Assembly: GCA_937901055.1 (NCBI GenBank)
Contig: CALCGO010000496.1
Span: 1 to 8,331, forward strand
Origin: an uncultured Rhodobacterales bacterium
Lineage (GTDB): Bacteria > Pseudomonadota > Alphaproteobacteria > Rhodobacterales > Rhodobacteraceae
Length of the DNA: 8,331 nucleotides
Direction of reading: 5' to 3'
Positions 5,986 through 8,331 of the stretch are shown one piece after another. Numbering within the stretch: the stretch's first letter is position 1; each line of letters opens with the position of its first letter. The notes beneath the pieces are model-generated. The model searched no databases. It saw only the letters and a program-made list of their open reading frames with translations, and had not been told where the DNA came from. A program made the position numbers and the translations under genes.

Positions 5986-7373
5986 GTGATATACTTGTAG
6001 TCGATGACGAGAAAGACATTCGCGAGCTTGTCGCCGACATTTTGGAAGATGAAGGGCACAGCACCCGCATCGCATGGGACTCCGATTCTGCATTTAGCGA
6101 GATAAATGCCAACCCACCTGCTTTGGTCATTCTGGATATATGGCTGAAGGGTAGCAAGCTGGACGGGATTGATATTCTGAAGTCAATTCACCGCGATAAC
6201 CCTGACATACCGGTTGTTATTATCTCTGGACATGGCAACGTTGAGATCGCGGTCGCAGCGATAAAACAAGGAGCGTACGACTTTATCGAAAAACCGTTTA
6301 ATATTGACCAGTTGATGGTCGTTATTACACGTGCATTAGAGGCCTCGCGTCTACGGTCTGAGAATTCGGCGCTACGGGGCGGGAACTCGAAATCTGTTGA
6401 TATGGTTGGCGAGAGTACAGTATTCAAGTCGTTGAAATTACAGCTTGAAAAGGTTGCACAGGCCAATTCTCGGGTGATGCTGACTGGGTCGGCAGGCGCA
6501 GGAAAAGAGATTGCGGCGCGCTTCATTCATTGCAGCGGCCCACGCGCAAACGCACCGTTTATTACCGTGAACTCCGCGTCGATCGAACCTGACATGATGG
6601 AAGAGGTTCTGTTTGGTCGGGAATCCGTGGAGCGTGGCTATGAACCCGGATTGTTCGAGCGTGCACACGGCGGCGTGCTGTTTTTCGACGAAGTGGCCGA
6701 TATGCCCTATGTCACACAGTCCAAAATCCTTCGGGTGTTAGTTGAACAGAACTTCAAACGCGTCGGCGGGCAGGATGTTGTGCGGGTTGATGTGCGGGTT
6801 ATTTCTGCAACCAATCGTGATCTGCTTGGTGAAATTAGTAACGGTAAATTCCGCGAAGAGCTCTATCATCGTATCAACGTTGTGCCGATTGAAGTGCCAG
6901 AGCTTGAGGAGCGAAGAGCGGATATTCCACAGCTTTGTACGTATTTCATTAAGGATTTGAACCTCTCGCAAGGCTTGCCTGTTCGCGAAATGTCTGAAGA
7001 AGCATTGGCACGTCTGGAAGTAATGACATGGCCCGGCAATATTCGACAGTTGCGCAATACAATCGAGCGCGTTCTAATTCTTGGGCCGGAAAGTGGTCCC
7101 ATTCAGGTGTCCGAACTGCCAGGTGGCGCTGAAGAAGGCGGTGGTGAACAGCTTTCGCTTGGTGCCAGTTTTGCCGGATATTCCTTGCGTGAGGCCCGCG
7201 AGATGTTCGAACGTGAGTATCTCATCTCGCAAATCGACAGGTTTGGCGGCAATATTTCTAAAACGGCGCAGTTTGTCGGGATGGAACGCTCTGCATTGCA
7301 CCGAAAACTGAAGTCACTGAATGTGGCGACAGGACCGAAGGTAAAAATCGCAGCAATAGATGAAAATTTGTGA
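5982..7373 (+). CDS. ntrX: Response regulator NtrX, AAA+ type lacking GAFTGA
   Basis: This is the response regulator partner of NtrY, 463 residues. The receiver domain (about 1-120) shows Asp8-Asp9, phosphoacceptor Asp52 (VILDIWLKG, the extended loop typical of NtrX), Ser82 and Lys104 (EKPF). The AAA+ domain (about 140-375) has Walker A GSAGAGKE (169-176), Walker B GVLFFDE (231-237), FREELYHRINV as the arginine-finger segment, and GNIRQL in place of the usual GNVREL. A Gly/Glu-rich linker (GGAEEGGGE) precedes a C-terminal Fis-type helix-turn-helix (about 425-445, ISKTAQFVGMERSALHRKL). GAFTGA is missing: only 12 residues (RESVERGYEPGL) lie between LFG and FERA. Lack of this loop has, as I recall, been noted for other alphaproteobacterial NtrX proteins, so a sigma-54-independent repressor/activator role is inferred. 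It overlaps ntrY by four bases. A promoter for trkA begins shortly after its stop. Confidence 0.96.
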   Translation: MSDILVVDDEKDIRELVADILEDEGHSTRIAWDSDSAFSEINANPPALVILDIWLKGSKLDGIDILKSIHRDNPDIPVVIISGHGNVEIAVAAIKQGAYDFIEKPFNIDQLMVVITRALEASRLRSENSALRGGNSKSVDMVGESTVFKSLKLQLEKVAQANSRVMLTGSAGAGKEIAARFIHCSGPRANAPFITVNSASIEPDMMEEVLFGRESVERGYEPGLFERAHGGVLFFDEVADMPYVTQSKILRVLVEQNFKRVGGQDVVRVDVRVISATNRDLLGEISNGKFREELYHRINVVPIEVPELEERRADIPQLCTYFIKDLNLSQGLPVREMSEEALARLEVMTWPGNIRQLRNTIERVLILGPESGPIQVSELPGGAEEGGGEQLSLGASFAGYSLREAREMFEREYLISQIDRFGGNISKTAQFVGMERSALHRKLKSLNVATGPKVKIAAIDENL

Positions 7374-7386
7374 GCATGGATCATGA

Positions 7387-7416
7387 TTGACCACCGCTCG
7401 TTAAACATCGCATAAT
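7387..7416 (+). promoter_or_regulatory. Predicted sigma-70 type promoter for trkA
   Basis: TTGACC (7387-7392) and CATAAT (7411-7416) each match the consensus in five of six positions and are separated by 18 bp. A start site near 7423 would leave a leader of about 25 bases before the trkA ATG at 7448. An 8-bp palindrome ATCATGAT (7380-7387) overlaps the first base of the -35 element. The promoter is predicted by pattern only. Read-through from ntrX is also possible, because I see no terminator in the gap. Confidence 0.5.
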
Positions 7417-7447
7417 GACCCCCGAACAATCGGAGCGAGAAGCTTAG

Positions 7448-8331
7448 ATGAAGATCATTATATGCGGTGCCGGTCAGGTTGGCTGGCAATTGGCGCGCCA
7501 TCTTTCAACTGAAAACAACAGCGTTACTGTGGTCGACAATAATGGATCACTGGTGCGGCGTATTACGGATACGCTGGACGTGGGCGGTATTGCGGGATTC
7601 GCTTCGCATCCTGATGTATTGGAACGGGCAGGGGCGCGGGACGCTGATATGATCATCGCGGCGACCTTCTCTGACGAAGTAAATATGGTTATTTGTCAGG
7701 TTGCGCACTCGGTTTTCGATATCCCGCGCAAGGTCGCGCGCTTGCGTTCGCAGTCATACCTAAATTCGGAGTACTCGGATTTATATCGCCGCGAACATTT
7801 GCCAATCGACGTTATTATTTCGCCCGAACGTGAGGTGGCTGAGGCCGCGCTGCGTCGTTTAGCAGCCCCGGCCGCGTTCGACACTGAAAGCTTTGCCGAT
7901 GATCGCGTGCAATTGATCGGGCTGACGCTTGATGAAGATTGTGCCGTAATTAACACGCCACTTCGACAGTTGTCGGAGTTGTTTTCAACTCTTCGCGCCG
8001 TGGTCGTGGGCGTTCGCCGTGAAGGTAAGTTGTTTGTGCCACACCCAAACGATCAACTTTTTGCAGGCGACCAGACCTATTTGGTGGCAGCAACAGAAGA
8101 CGTTCCGCGCACGTACGAGATTTTTGGCAAGAAAAACCCAAATACTGACCGCGCGATTATCGTTGGGGGGGGGAACGTGGGTTTATACGTTTCGACCAAG
8201 CTCGAAAAAGGAGCGCGGCGAGTTCATTCCAAAGTGATTGAAAAGAATCGTTCGCAGGCTGAAACGGCTGCGGACTCGTTAAGTAGGACCGTTGTGTTGC
8301 GCGGCGATGGTTTGGATATGGACCTGTTGGA
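7448..8331 (+). CDS. trkA: Trk potassium uptake system peripheral protein TrkA (partial, C-terminus outside window)
   Basis: This is the cytoplasmic NAD(H)-binding regulatory subunit that gates the TrkH/TrkG potassium channel. The frame is open from the ATG at 7448 to the right edge, giving 294 complete codons of an expected 450-460. The first Rossmann fold begins MKIIICGAGQVG (GxGxxG at 7-12), with the strand ending VTVVD (Asp30), the usual NAD-ribose contact. A TrkA-C-like segment follows (about 150-220, including VQLIGLTLDEDCAVI and DQLFAGDQTYLVA). A second Rossmann fold starts at about 235 with AIIVGGGNVGLYV. This duplicated layout is that of full-length TrkA rather than a single-domain KtrA. 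The translation start has only a weak GAGAAG/GGAG upstream (7432-7442). The glycine codons 240-242 form a run of nine G bases. In related genomes trkA lies between ntrX and hfq, so hfq may follow beyond this window. Confidence 0.95.
   Translation, partial: MKIIICGAGQVGWQLARHLSTENNSVTVVDNNGSLVRRITDTLDVGGIAGFASHPDVLERAGARDADMIIAATFSDEVNMVICQVAHSVFDIPRKVARLRSQSYLNSEYSDLYRREHLPIDVIISPEREVAEAALRRLAAPAAFDTESFADDRVQLIGLTLDEDCAVINTPLRQLSELFSTLRAVVVGVRREGKLFVPHPNDQLFAGDQTYLVAATEDVPRTYEIFGKKNPNTDRAIIVGGGNVGLYVSTKLEKGARRVHSKVIEKNRSQAETAADSLSRTVVLRGDGLDMDLL
8165..8173 (+). repeat. Nine-G homopolymer inside trkA
   Basis: Nine consecutive G bases encode three glycines (residues 240-242) in the dinucleotide-binding loop of the second Rossmann fold of TrkA. 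As given, the frame is intact across it. Such tracts are prone to polymerase slippage and to sequencing error; losing or gaining one G would disrupt the C-terminal half of the protein. Confidence 0.9.

Noticed and set aside
7371..7400. GAGC (7372-7375) paired with GCTC (7396-7399) as a terminator after ntrX.
   Set aside because: The stem is four base pairs with a loop of about 20 bases and no T-run; it is not credible as a terminator.

Overview
The window comes from the chromosome of an alphaproteobacterium, most likely Rhodobacteraceae (Rhodobacter/Roseobacter lineage). The evidence is the gene order dusB(nifR3)-ntrB-ntrC-ntrY-ntrX-trkA and an NtrC that lacks the GAFTGA loop, as the Rhodobacter capsulatus protein does. 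Base composition looks moderate rather than very GC-rich, which would suit a marine roseobacter-type genome better than a classical Rhodobacter; this is an impression, not a computed value.

Layout. Bases 1-86 (minus strand) hold the first 28 codons of ispD (or a bifunctional ispDF), an isoprenoid-pathway cytidylyltransferase running off the left edge. Bases 87-211 form a short divergent region with a perfect 10-bp palindrome (120-129). On the plus strand follow dusB (212-1204, TTG start), ntrB (1201-2274), ntrC (2276-3700), ntrY (3745-5985), ntrX (5982-7373) and the first two thirds of trkA (7448 to the right edge). dusB/ntrB and ntrY/ntrX each share an ATGA stop/start overlap, and ntrB/ntrC are one base apart, so these pairs look translationally coupled. 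The only real gaps are 44 bp between ntrC and ntrY, which carries two inverted repeats, and 74 bp between ntrX and trkA, which carries a good sigma-70-type promoter.

How the genes work together. NtrB (soluble PAS histidine kinase) and NtrC (response regulator) are the classical nitrogen-limitation pair. NtrY (four-helix membrane kinase with an extracytoplasmic sensor region, HAMP and PAS) and NtrX form a second, paralogous pair tied to nitrogen, redox and envelope control in alphaproteobacteria. Both regulators keep the receiver Asp, Walker A, Walker B and a Fis-type helix-turn-helix, but both lack GAFTGA, the loop that contacts sigma-54. Neither is therefore expected to act as a conventional sigma-54 activator. 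DusB modifies tRNA and is the usual first gene of the ntrBC operon in this group. TrkA is the NAD-binding regulatory subunit of a potassium uptake system and appears to have its own promoter.

I see no mobile element, CRISPR array, RNA gene or new defence-like system. The points most worth a second look are the paired GAFTGA losses, the dyad repeats between ntrC and ntrY, the poorly defined ntrY start, and a run of nine G inside trkA.
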